13,302 nt of DNA. It comes from Desulfobacteraceae bacterium. GTDB lineage: Bacteria > Desulfobacterota > Desulfobacteria > Desulfobacterales > UBA11574. Every line of letters starts with the position of its first letter. Within the stretch, counting starts at the first letter, position 1. The stretch spans positions 1-13,302 of the forward strand of contig PKTV01000432.1 of assembly GCA_002868985.1 (NCBI GenBank), written 5' to 3'. The notes under the pieces are model-generated. The model did no database searches and had not been told where the DNA came from. It was given only the letters and a program-made list of their open reading frames with translations. This document shows positions 6,809 to 13,292 of the stretch, one piece after another. A program made the translations under genes and the position numbers.

Positions 6809-7237
6809 TTAAAAAGGAATGTCATCATCATGCCTGTCTGTGGGTTGCGGCTTCTCATATCCTTGAGATGGAGCAGGTTCAGACGATCTGTATGTATCAG
6901 CGGTATCTCGGCCTCCTAAAAACTGAACGTCAGACGCAACAATCTCAGTACTGTATCGGGTAACGCCCTCTTTTTCCCACGATCTGGTCTGTAGCTTGCC
7001 TTCTACATAAACCTGCCGCCCTTTTGAGAGGTATTCGCCGCAAATTTCACCCAGTTTTCGCCAAGCAACGATACGGTGCCATTCGGTTCTCTCTTTTCGT
7101 TCCCCCGTTGCTTTATCCGTCCATTCATCAGACGTTGCGATGCTGAAATTGGCAACCGCAGTACCGTCCGGTGTATAACGAACCTCAGGATCACTCCCCA
7201 ATCGTCCGACCAGGATAACTTTATTGATACCTGCCAT
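6809..7237 (-). CDS. ssb: Single-stranded DNA-binding protein SSB
   Basis: Binds and protects single-stranded DNA in replication, repair and recombination. The OB-fold spans residues 1 to about 105 ([20 protein letters not shown], then [25 protein letters not shown], then [16 protein letters not shown]). A flexible Gly/Pro/Ser/Gln-rich linker follows, ending in the acidic tip DDDIPF that recruits partner proteins. The start is placed at the ATG at 7237, giving 142 residues, because GGAGG (about 7242-7246) sits 5 bases before it. The in-frame ATG at 7249 would overlap that ribosome site and add only MEVT. The gene is single, divergent from pepA and convergent with tatA, with a structured leader upstream. 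Confidence 0.95.
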   Translation of the reverse strand: MAGINKVILVGRLGSDPEVRYTPDGTAVANFSIATSDEWTDKATGERKERTEWHRIVAWRKLGEICGEYLSKGRQVYVEGKLQTRSWEKEGVTRYSTEIVASDVQFLGGRDTADTYRSSEPAPSQGYEKPQPTDRHDDDIPF

Positions 7238-7344
7238 AGTTACCTCCATTCGTTTAATTTAGAATTCCCCCCAGCTTGTCGGAGCATAGCGAAAAAATCG
7301 GCCGTTCAGGTCAGTACGGGATGAATTCATATAAAAGATAAGAA

Positions 7345-7393
7345 TCCGCGAGGGTACCTGCGGAAGCTCCATAAAATCGTAGCACGATTTTAT
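7345..7393 (-). other. Two adjacent hairpins in the ssb leader
   Basis: Hairpin one: TCCGC (7345-7349) and AGG (7351-7353) with CCT (7357-7359) and GCGGA (7360-7364). Hairpin two: ATAAAATCGT (7371-7380) with ACGATTTTAT (7384-7393), ten perfect pairs around a three-base loop. If ssb is transcribed from the candidate promoter at 7403-7431, both stems lie in its 5' leader, 108 or more bases before the ATG. The role is unknown: mRNA stability, regulation or a repeat remnant are all possible. On plus, hairpin two is followed by TTTT, a weak terminator-like feature. Confidence 0.45.
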
Positions 7394-7402
7394 TTTAAAT
7401 GA

Positions 7403-7431
7403 TAAATACAGATAACCTTTCATATTGTCAA
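7403..7431 (-). promoter_or_regulatory. Candidate promoter of ssb
   Basis: On minus, TTGACA (plus 7426-7431) then 17 bases and TATTTA (7403-7408). The -35 is perfect but the -10 matches only three bases. TATCAT-like and TAAAAT-like sequences lie slightly further downstream. A start near 7396 would put the ten-pair hairpin at the very beginning of the transcript. Confidence 0.35.
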
Positions 7432-7451
7432 GCGAATCAAGAAGCGTCATT

Positions 7452-7471
7452 GAATAACACCATTGTTATTC
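7452..7471. promoter_or_regulatory. Dyad between divergent ssb and pepA promoters, possible operator
   Basis: GAATAAC (7452-7458) and GTTATTC (7465-7471) form a perfect 7-6-7 dyad. It lies just upstream of both candidate -35 boxes (ssb at 7426-7431, pepA at 7500-7505). The size and position fit a dimeric regulator site, but no regulator is identifiable. Confidence 0.35.
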
Positions 7472-7499
7472 GAGATGTCCGTTTAAGCAGATATTCTCA

Positions 7500-7527
7500 T
7501 TGACAGTATTATTTTTGTATATAATAT
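7500..7527 (+). promoter_or_regulatory. Promoter of pepA
   Basis: Perfect -35 TTGACA (7500-7505). A perfect TATAAT (7520-7525) follows at only 14 bases, and the overlapping TAATAT (7522-7527, 4 of 6) at 16 bases, so the working -10 is one of these. The start is expected near 7533, which leaves about 48 bases of leader. The -35 box itself begins with a TTG that is in frame with pepA, so that TTG cannot be the start codon if this promoter is used. Confidence 0.65.
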
Positions 7528-7562
7528 CAGAACTTCAATGGAAAAGGACCCGCATCCACAAA

Positions 7563-7571
7563 GGAAAGGAG
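7563..7571 (+). promoter_or_regulatory. Ribosome binding site that fixes the pepA start
   Basis: GGAAAGGAG lies nine bases before the ATG at 7581. It supports that ATG over the in-frame TTG at 7500, which lies in the promoter and has no ribosome site. Confidence 0.75.
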
Positions 7572-7580
7572 AAACAATAC

Positions 7581-9050
7581 ATGCTACATCTAAAATCCGC
7601 CGATCTTATGAAAGAAAAGATCGAATCGCTGGTTATCCCCGTTTGCGAAGACAAGAATATTCACGAAGATAAAACGATACTGTCTCTTATCAAAAGTGCC
7701 AAGAAGGTTAAAGCGTTTAAAGGCGATAAAGATGATGAAGTTATTTTATACAACCTATCCGAAGTAAGCGCGCAAATCATTATATTTTTAGGACTCGGTA
7801 AACTTGAAAAAGTCAATATGGAATCATTGCGCACCATGGCTGGCATGGCTGTAAAAGGTGTGATTAAAAAAAAACATACAGCGGTTTTAATGGCTGTGCC
7901 TTTGGCTGCGAAGGTCAATATGGATATGCAGAATATTCTTGAAGCAATGATGGAAGGTACCTTTCTCGGGAATCATCTTTTTGACAGATACAAAAAAGAA
8001 AAAAAACTCCAGCCGCTTGAGCGGATCGATTTTCTTGTAACATCTGATGAAGCAAAAAAATATCGTAGATTGCCATCACGTATTTCGGCGGTTTGCCAGG
8101 GAACCATTCTTGCAAGAGAATGGGTCAGTATGCCACCCAATGACAAGAGACCGGAGCTTTTTGCAAAATCTATTGCAAGGCTTGCAAGAAAAGAGAATCT
8201 CAAGGTCACCGTTTTGGGTGAAAAGGAACTGAAACAAAAGAAATTCGGAGCCATGCTAGCGGTTGCAGCCGGCAGCAGGAACAAGCCCAGAATGGTGATT
8301 TTGGAACACACTCCGGTAAAGGCAAAAAAAACAATCGCTTTTGTTGGGAAAGGGGTAACGTTTGATTCAGGCGGCATAAATCTGAAACCTTCAGCCTCTC
8401 TTGCGGATATGAAGATGGATATGTCTGGTGCTGCTGCCGTGGCAGCAACGCTGATTACCGCGGCGAGACTTAAATTAAGACTTAAACTTGTCGGAATAAT
8501 TCCTATTGTTGAAAATATGCCTTCCGGCGCTGCTTCCCGGCCGGGAGACATTATAAAAAGTTATGATGGCAAAACTGTGGAAATCGGCAATACAGATGCC
8601 GAGGGCAGGTTGATATTGATCGATGCCATCTCTTATACCATCAAAAAATATAAACCCCAAACCTTGATTGATTTGGCAACCCTGACCGGAGCCTGTGTTG
8701 TGGCTTTGGGTGAAAAGATCGCCGGCACGTTCTCTTTTGATGACAAATTGGCGGAAAATATTATTTTGTCCGGTTATAAAACCCATGAGAGATGCTGGCG
8801 AATGCCAATGCCTGAGGATTATAAGGAACTGATAAAAAGCGATTTTGCGGATCTGAATAATGTCGGCAGCACGCGTTATGGCGGGGCGATTACCGCTGCA
8901 TTGTTCCTTTCGGAATTTGTAAAAGATACTTCCTGGGCGCATATTGATATTGCAGGACCTGCATATACCAAAAAAGAATCTTCATATTGCGGGGTGGGTG
9001 GTACAGGATTTGGTGTTCGGTTGCTGTTCGATTTGATGGAAAGGCTTTAA
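7581..9050 (+). CDS. pepA: Leucyl aminopeptidase, M17 family
   Basis: Cytosolic di-metal exopeptidase that removes N-terminal amino acids (notably Leu) from peptides. Some homologues (E. coli PepA) also bind DNA. From ATG 7581 it has 489 residues, the usual length. An N-terminal macro-like domain (about 1-150) is followed by the catalytic domain. Metal and catalytic residues are all present: K257 and D262 in VGKGVTFDSGG, K269, D280 in KMDMSGAAAV, D339, E341 and R343 in NTDAEGRLIL (337-346). DLATLTGACVVALG (364-377) is also typical. Its own promoter and ribosome site make it a single-gene unit, divergent from ssb. The upstream in-frame TTG at 7500 would add 27 residues encoded by promoter DNA, so I reject that start. 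The N-terminal half is more diverged, as is usual. Confidence 0.95.
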   Translation: MLHLKSADLMKEKIESLVIPVCEDKNIHEDKTILSLIKSAKKVKAFKGDKDDEVILYNLSEVSAQIIIFLGLGKLEKVNMESLRTMAGMAVKGVIKKKHTAVLMAVPLAAKVNMDMQNILEAMMEGTFLGNHLFDRYKKEKKLQPLERIDFLVTSDEAKKYRRLPSRISAVCQGTILAREWVSMPPNDKRPELFAKSIARLARKENLKVTVLGEKELKQKKFGAMLAVAAGSRNKPRMVILEHTPVKAKKTIAFVGKGVTFDSGGINLKPSASLADMKMDMSGAAAVAATLITAARLKLRLKLVGIIPIVENMPSGAASRPGDIIKSYDGKTVEIGNTDAEGRLILIDAISYTIKKYKPQTLIDLATLTGACVVALGEKIAGTFSFDDKLAENIILSGYKTHERCWRMPMPEDYKELIKSDFADLNNVGSTRYGGAITAALFLSEFVKDTSWAHIDIAGPAYTKKESSYCGVGGTGFGVRLLFDLMERL

Positions 9051-9114
9051 GCCCGAGAAAAATATGATACCCGTGAACGCTTACGAATACCCTGCGAATT
9101 CAGCCTGTTTTATT

Positions 9115-9143
9115 TTGACAAAAAAACGTAATTGTTCTATAAT
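9115..9143 (+). promoter_or_regulatory. Consensus sigma-70-type promoter of the MerR-like gene
   Basis: TTGACA (9115-9120), exactly 17 bases, TATAAT (9138-9143): a perfect match at both boxes and at the spacing. The start would be near 9150, about 80 bases before the ATG at 9231. The spacer is not the 19-20 bases typical of promoters that MerR proteins activate by DNA distortion. Confidence 0.85.
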
Positions 9144-9159
9144 TCTATAAATTTATCGA

Positions 9160-9185
9160 ATATCCAAATTAAGTGTTTAGGATAT
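9160..9185. promoter_or_regulatory. Dyad in the leader of the MerR-like gene
   Basis: ATATCC (9160-9165) pairs with GGATAT (9180-9185). AAA (9166-9168) with TTT (9176-9178) extends the stem, with one bulged A at 9179. It begins about 10 bases after the predicted transcription start, a position where a bound protein could block transcription. It might be an autoregulatory site or only an RNA hairpin. Confidence 0.35.
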
Positions 9186-9230
9186 ACAAGGTTCTCAAAC
9201 TCAGGTGCATTTGGAATATGGGTGATACGA

Positions 9231-11078
9231 ATGGATCAATCCAACAGCTATTTTACCATATCTGATCTTGCTAAAGAGTTGGACGTCAAAAAGAGTCATA
9301 TCCGCTTTTGTGAGAAAAATGGGTTTATACCCCCCAGGGCTTCCAAACTGAAACGGCGTGTGTACAACAGGTATGACCGCGAACGGTTGAAACTGGTCTT
9401 TCATTTTGTGCTCCTGAGTTACTCTAAGGAACAGATTATTGATTTGATCGGTATTCCCGATGCGAATCTGGACGAAAACGACCAGCTTATGCAAGGGATA
9501 GAATACGGCTTAAAAGAGCTTAAAAAGCTGGAAAAGCGTAAAGAAGAGCTGAGTTTCACGAAACAAACGCGCATCATTAACGAGATTGAAATGTTGCGTG
9601 AATATATTAATAAAATTAAAATCATTAAATCGGGTGTATTTGAAGAAACTCCAGCAAGACCAAGCATTAGATTCGAAGAGAAAGCAAAGAGACCCGCAAA
9701 GCCGGTTTTGGCGATAACGGCGGAGGCTGAAAAAAAAGCAACACAACATCCTGCCAAAGTGATTTCTTTATTCGTTGTCGGGTTAGCACTGGTCATCCTT
9801 ATCGGAAGTTATTTTTACTATCAAGCCGGCCAAAAGGAAACGAAAACCATAAAACTGGTTCAGAAGAAACCGATCCATTCGGGAAAAATTCTCGTACCTC
9901 AAGCGTCTGAACCGGTGGATCAAACAGCCAAAACGCGGGTTGCAGTTCCGGAAGCACAAAAAATATCCGGCTCAACTTCTCCGGCTCAACTGGAAAGTGT
10001 AAAAGCCCAATCAACGGACGCTTTACTTGATGTGACTAAAAGAAATAAAGAGATACAGTCAGAATCGGATACCAATTTTTTAAAAGATGAAAAACCCGCA
10101 GAAAAGCAGCTTGGTGCCGGCAAAACAGACACTGTCTCTAAAGGTGACCCTATACCGGCTGGTATACTAAAAGAAACAGTTCCATCCAAAACTTCGAAAG
10201 AAATACCAGTAACGATTGGTGATGCCTTAGCACCCGAAAGGCAGACGCTTGACATCCCCAAAGGTGAAGGGGCTCCAAAGGATGACGTCCAAAAAGAATT
10301 TGCCGGGGAGGATTTGTCGGAAAAAACAGCCTCCACTGCTGTGGGTGAAGACACGATGACGGTCGCAGTCCCTGAACCTGTGAAAGAGAAAGCAACTGAT
10401 ATTGAGGTCAAAGAGGCTCCCGAACCTGAATCTGCTGCAAATGCATCACCGATTTCGGATGATGTTTCTTTAGCACCGGAAAAGCAGACGCTTGACATCC
10501 CCAAGGTTGAAGAGGCTCCAAAGGATGACGTCCAAAAAGAGTTTGCCGGGGAGGAATTGTCGGAAAAAGCAGGGCCTGCTGCTGTGGGTGAAGAAACGTT
10601 GACGGCCGCCGTGCCTGAACCCCGGGGGAAGAAGGTGGCCGAAACTGAGGTCAAACCCTCCTTGACCCAATCGGAAAAGGAACAAATAACGTCTGAAGAA
10701 AATATTAATCAACAAAAAAACGAATTGAATCGACTGAAATCCTTTTTAGACGAATATTGCCAAGCCTATACAAATAAAGATCTCGACAAATTTATAACGT
10801 TTTTTACTTCGGATGCCATTGAAAACAACAAGCCTTTTCATGAACTGTTGCCGGACTACCGCAAAAATATGGAGAGCAGGGAATCTCTTACGTACCGGAT
10901 TGAACTTATGTCCTATTCCAAACAGACCCCCAGCGGGAACCTTTTGATACGGGGTAGATTTTTCAACCGTTACCAATCGCGAGAAGGGGTTTGGAAAGAA
11001 AGCAACGGCAGTATTCTCATGGAGCTTTTAGAGAACGGAGATTCATTTTTGGTTAAGCAGCTTAATTATCGAGATTAG
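9231..11078 (+). CDS. Membrane-anchored MerR-type DNA-binding protein with C-terminal NTF2-like domain
   Basis: I know no named gene of this layout. From the ATG at 9231 it has 615 residues. About 7-75 is a MerR-like winged helix (FTISDLAKELDVKKSHIRFC, then KRRVYNRYDRERL). About 84-133 is a Lys/Glu-rich coiled coil. About 176-197 is one membrane segment (AKVISLFVVGLALVILIGSY). About 200-490 is a Pro/Glu/Lys/Ala-rich linker containing two copies of an 81-residue period. About 492-615 resembles an NTF2-like fold (KSFLDEYCQAYTNKDLDKFI), a kind also found at C-termini of some L,D-transpeptidase/Csd6-type cell-wall enzymes. Basic residues before the membrane segment suggest the C-terminus is outside. 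It could be a one-component sensor, or a RodZ-like scaffold. The upstream TTG at 9132 lies within the promoter and is rejected; GGTGAT 4 bases before the ATG may be the ribosome site. Confidence 0.8.
   Translation: MDQSNSYFTISDLAKELDVKKSHIRFCEKNGFIPPRASKLKRRVYNRYDRERLKLVFHFVLLSYSKEQIIDLIGIPDANLDENDQLMQGIEYGLKELKKLEKRKEELSFTKQTRIINEIEMLREYINKIKIIKSGVFEETPARPSIRFEEKAKRPAKPVLAITAEAEKKATQHPAKVISLFVVGLALVILIGSYFYYQAGQKETKTIKLVQKKPIHSGKILVPQASEPVDQTAKTRVAVPEAQKISGSTSPAQLESVKAQSTDALLDVTKRNKEIQSESDTNFLKDEKPAEKQLGAGKTDTVSKGDPIPAGILKETVPSKTSKEIPVTIGDALAPERQTLDIPKGEGAPKDDVQKEFAGEDLSEKTASTAVGEDTMTVAVPEPVKEKATDIEVKEAPEPESAANASPISDDVSLAPEKQTLDIPKVEEAPKDDVQKEFAGEELSEKAGPAAVGEETLTAAVPEPRGKKVAETEVKPSLTQSEKEQITSEENINQQKNELNRLKSFLDEYCQAYTNKDLDKFITFFTSDAIENNKPFHELLPDYRKNMESRESLTYRIELMSYSKQTPSGNLLIRGRFFNRYQSREGVWKESNGSILMELLENGDSFLVKQLNYRD
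10227..10655 (+). repeat. Direct repeat inside the MerR-like gene (243-bp period)
   Basis: Residues 333-394 and 414-475 are near-identical. Both copies carry LAPE(R/K)QTLDIPK, then APKDDVQKEFAGE(D/E)LSEK, then AVGE, then a VPEP motif. The copies start at 10227 and 10470, exactly 243 bases (81 codons) apart, so the frame is kept. Many positions are identical at DNA level, which points to a recent duplication or to homogenisation. Copy number could vary between strains, changing the length of the linker. Confidence 0.9.
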
Positions 11079-11105
11079 ACTGAATCCTTACCGAACCGAT
11101 TGTCT

Positions 11106-11891
11106 TTACAGTTTTATATGTTCGAGAAAAACCTTTCGTTTAAGCGTGATCCTGGCTGTCTTTTCAAACTGCTCGGTGATATCTGAAACAAAAAGCCTAA
11201 ACTCGTCTTTTTTTCCCAGCAAATGGTCAACTTCAGGGTGTGTATCCAAAAAAGATTTAACCTTTTCAGCAACTGCAATCGAAGAGTCTATGATGATTAC
11301 TTTTTTCCCGATTTTTCTTTGGATCTGATCTTTTAATAACGGATAATGGGTGCATCCGAGAATAAGCGTATCTATTTGTCTGACTCTTAAAGGATGCAGA
11401 TATTTTTTAATGATCATCATGGTTTCGGGTTTTTTTAGCCATCCTTCTTCCACCAAAGGGACCAGGAGCGGACAGGCAACGGAATAGACTTTTGCCGCCG
11501 GTTTCAATGCCTTGATTTTTTTTTCGTAAATGCCACTTTTGATCGTCGCTCGTGTTCCGATGACCCCAACGGCCAAGTTTCCAGAACGGTTAACTGCTTG
11601 TTTAGTTGCCGGCGTTACCACTTCGAATATCGGAATATCGAAAGTTTCAGCCACACGATGAGAAGCGACACTTGAGGCGGTATTGCAAGCCATGACAACA
11701 ATTTTTGCGCCGTTTTTTAAAAGAAATTCAATGTTTTCAAGAGAATAACTTATAACGGTTTCAGCGCTTTTGGTTCCGTATGGTGTTCGCGCCGTATCAC
11801 CAAAATAGACAATGTCATAGCCGGAAAGCCGCTCCATCAGAGATCTGACAACGGTAAGCCCACCGATTCCTGAATCGAATACCCCTATCAT
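11106..11891 (-). CDS. murI: Glutamate racemase
   Basis: Interconverts L- and D-glutamate in the cytosol, supplying the D-Glu of the peptidoglycan stem peptide. The 261-residue length is normal. Visible family motifs are FDSGIGGLTV (5-14), YFGDTARTPYG (29-39), the two catalytic cysteines C69 in VMACNTAS (66-73) and C180 in ILGCTHYPLL (177-186), and the V-x-TPATKQA segment (91-99). The start ATG at 11891 follows AAGGA by 5 bases. It converges on the MerR-like gene with 27 bases between stops and no visible terminator between them, so the two transcripts may overlap. Together with PBP1A it adds a second cell-wall gene to the window, although the two are far apart and not an operon. Confidence 0.95.
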   Translation of the reverse strand: MIGVFDSGIGGLTVVRSLMERLSGYDIVYFGDTARTPYGTKSAETVISYSLENIEFLLKNGAKIVVMACNTASSVASHRVAETFDIPIFEVVTPATKQAVNRSGNLAVGVIGTRATIKSGIYEKKIKALKPAAKVYSVACPLLVPLVEEGWLKKPETMMIIKKYLHPLRVRQIDTLILGCTHYPLLKDQIQRKIGKKVIIIDSSIAVAEKVKSFLDTHPEVDHLLGKKDEFRLFVSDITEQFEKTARITLKRKVFLEHIKL

Positions 11892-11924
11892 ATAATCCTT
11901 TTTATTGATTTTTGATGATATGCA

Positions 11925-11952
11925 CTTATATTTGTTAAAATAAAAAACACAA
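11925..11952 (-). promoter_or_regulatory. Candidate promoter of murI
   Basis: On minus, TTGTGT (plus 11947-11952), 16 bases, then TATAAG (11925-11930, 5 of 6 to the -10 box). It lies about 33 bases before the murI ATG. The -35 match is weak and the region is AT-rich, so chance matches are likely. Confidence 0.3.
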
Positions 11953-12022
11953 AAATTACAATTGACGGCCTAATGTATCCTATCCAACAACCCATAACCG
12001 AGACTAAAACAGAGGAACCCTT

Positions 12023-12304
12023 ATGGATTCGCAAAACCAGACCCCGGCCATGAACCAGGAAATTTTCACTTTGGACCTACCGGTGGAGACGGTTTCAGTA
12101 TACCTGATATGCTGTAACCTCTCGGACAATAACACGGTAATCTCTACGAAGAATCTATCCAGCATGTGGAACGGTACTGAGACATTGCTAATTGAAGGCT
12201 TGAAAGACCTTGAAGAAAGGAATATTCTTCGCAAGATAATCTCTGACGGGGAGGAAAAAAATATTTATCAGCTATCAGATGTAAAAGATTGGAAGTTATC
12301 ATAA
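12023..12304 (+). CDS. Small winged-helix-like hypothetical protein
   Basis: Not recognised as a named family. 93 residues, no signal peptide or membrane segment. The order helix, helix, 'LIEGLKDLEERNILRKI' (about 56-72) and a charged turn then 'KNIYQLSD' (about 78-86) resembles a winged helix: a putative recognition helix followed by a beta wing, as in many small DNA-binding or replication-module domains. There are two adjacent cysteines (C30-C31). GAGGA 7 bases before the ATG supports the start. Its stop TAA (12302-12304) overlaps by 6 bases the stop region of the convergent cysteine-cluster gene, so a change at the end of either affects both. It might be a regulator of neighbouring genes, but nothing shows a target. 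Confidence 0.7.
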   Translation: MDSQNQTPAMNQEIFTLDLPVETVSVYLICCNLSDNNTVISTKNLSSMWNGTETLLIEGLKDLEERNILRKIISDGEEKNIYQLSDVKDWKLS

Positions 12305-12703
12305 ATTTCTTGAAAGTTCTTCAGCCACTCTTTTTTTTATTATTCTGTTGGGCACATCCGTTCGAATACCAGGACATAGCGAAGCCATGATGGACCAGTT
12401 GATGGTATCAACAAGTATACTTTCTATAAAAGGCCATGTTTTACACATGCGGGGTTTAACAGAATGAATGGTACACAGACCGTCCCAGAATATGCAGTAC
12501 ATATCCCCGGCCTGTGCAAGAATCCTCTTCCCCCCTGAAATCTGACAGTAATTCTCAACAAATGTATCAGGATCCGTATGAATGTGAGCGGCTATCGTTT
12601 CGATTTCTTTTTCGGTGATAAAAGTCCCTCCGTATCCCTTACAGCAATCGCCACATTTTTTACATTTAAAAATATCTTCTGATTTTAAATTGTTATATGG
12701 CAT
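12299..12703 (-). CDS. YkgJ-family cysteine-cluster protein
   Basis: A 134-residue protein with the N-terminal motif CKKCGDCC (C14, C17, C20, C21), then C53, C70, C77 (YCIFWDGLCTIHSVKP), C87 (RMCKTWPF) and C110 (LCPGI). This is the pattern of the YkgJ/UPF0153 family, thought to bind zinc or an iron-sulfur cluster. Its biochemical function is not established. The start ATG (12703) lies inside recR, 11 bases overlapping, with GGAG 8 bases upstream, so it is very likely co-translated with recR. The 3' end overlaps the convergent 12023-12304 gene by 6 bases. The name is from the family pattern; no role in repair follows from position alone. Confidence 0.85.
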   Translation of the reverse strand: MPYNNLKSEDIFKCKKCGDCCKGYGGTFITEKEIETIAAHIHTDPDTFVENYCQISGGKRILAQAGDMYCIFWDGLCTIHSVKPRMCKTWPFIESILVDTINWSIMASLCPGIRTDVPNRIIKKRVAEELSRNL

Positions 12704-13292
12704 GCCGAGTCTCCATTGCTTTTTTCAGGGTAAGCTGGTCAACATATTTCAGGTCACCGCCAATGGGGACCCCCGATGCAATTCGAGTTGTTTTGACCGC
12801 ATGATTTTCCAGTTGTTCTGCAATGTAAGCGGCTGTGGTCTCCCCTTCAATATTTGTGCTTGTGGCAAGAACGACTTCTTTGATCTTTCCTTGGGAAATC
12901 CTTGTGACAAGTTCTTTAATCCTGATGTTATCGTGCCCAATACCTTCCATTGGAGAGAGCGCGCCCTCTAAAATATGATAAAGTCCTTTAAAGGAACCAG
13001 ATTTTTCAATTGCCACCATATCGGCCGGTTGCTCGACAACACACAAAATTGAAGCTGTTCTTGCCGGGTTACTGCAAATATTACAGATAGCCGTGTCGCT
13101 GAGCGCAAAACACATGGAACAGTGTCTTACTTTTTCCTTGATCTCGATAATGCTTTGAGAAAGCTGTTCAGCCTCCCTGCGAGGCGCACGAAGTATGTGC
13201 ATCGCAAGCCGCTCAGCGGTTTTTTCCCCGACCCCCGGCAGTCTTGAAAGGTTTTTGATCAATCTCAAAACAGTTGCTGGATAATGACTCAT
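12693..13292 (-). CDS. recR: Recombination mediator protein RecR
   Basis: Acts with RecO (and RecF) to load RecA on SSB-coated single-stranded DNA in gap repair. The 199-residue protein is complete and shows an N-terminal helix-hairpin-helix (LIKNLSRLPGVGEKTAERLA, 11-30), a four-cysteine zinc finger (C58, C61, C70, C73: CSMCFALSDTAICNIC), a Toprim domain starting at CVVEQPADM (84-92) with LEGALSPMEGIG (108-119), and the tail YVDQLTLKKAM (183-193). The start at 13292 matches the usual MxxYP opening, but only 10 bases lie upstream, so the ribosome site cannot be judged. In many genomes recR follows dnaX and ybaB; that would be to the right, outside the window. The 3' end overlaps the cysteine-cluster gene by 11 bases. 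Confidence 0.96.
   Translation of the reverse strand: MSHYPATVLRLIKNLSRLPGVGEKTAERLAMHILRAPRREAEQLSQSIIEIKEKVRHCSMCFALSDTAICNICSNPARTASILCVVEQPADMVAIEKSGSFKGLYHILEGALSPMEGIGHDNIRIKELVTRISQGKIKEVVLATSTNIEGETTAAYIAEQLENHAVKTTRIASGVPIGGDLKYVDQLTLKKAMETRHAI

Noticed and set aside
7238..7249. SSB start at 7249 adding MEVT
   Set aside because: That ATG overlaps the GGAGG ribosome site of the ATG at 7237, and SSB proteins usually begin close to the MAGINKV-type sequence.
7259..7450. 63-residue minus-strand open frame upstream of ssb
   Set aside because: It runs through two hairpins and the ssb promoter region, has no convincing ribosome site and no recognisable domain.
7500..7580. In-frame TTG start extending PepA by 27 residues
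   Set aside because: The TTG is part of a perfect -35 box, the stretch contains the -10 box, and a good ribosome site precedes the ATG at 7581.
9132..9230. In-frame TTG start extending the MerR-like protein by 33 residues
   Set aside because: It lies between the -35 and -10 boxes of a consensus promoter, so it would be upstream of the transcript start. The MerR domain begins after the ATG at 9231.
9986..10654. Long minus-strand open frame rich in Ser, Gly and Ala opposite the MerR-like gene
   Set aside because: It mirrors the Pro/Glu/Lys-rich linker and its repeats on the plus strand, lacks a ribosome site and matches no family, so it is a shadow frame.
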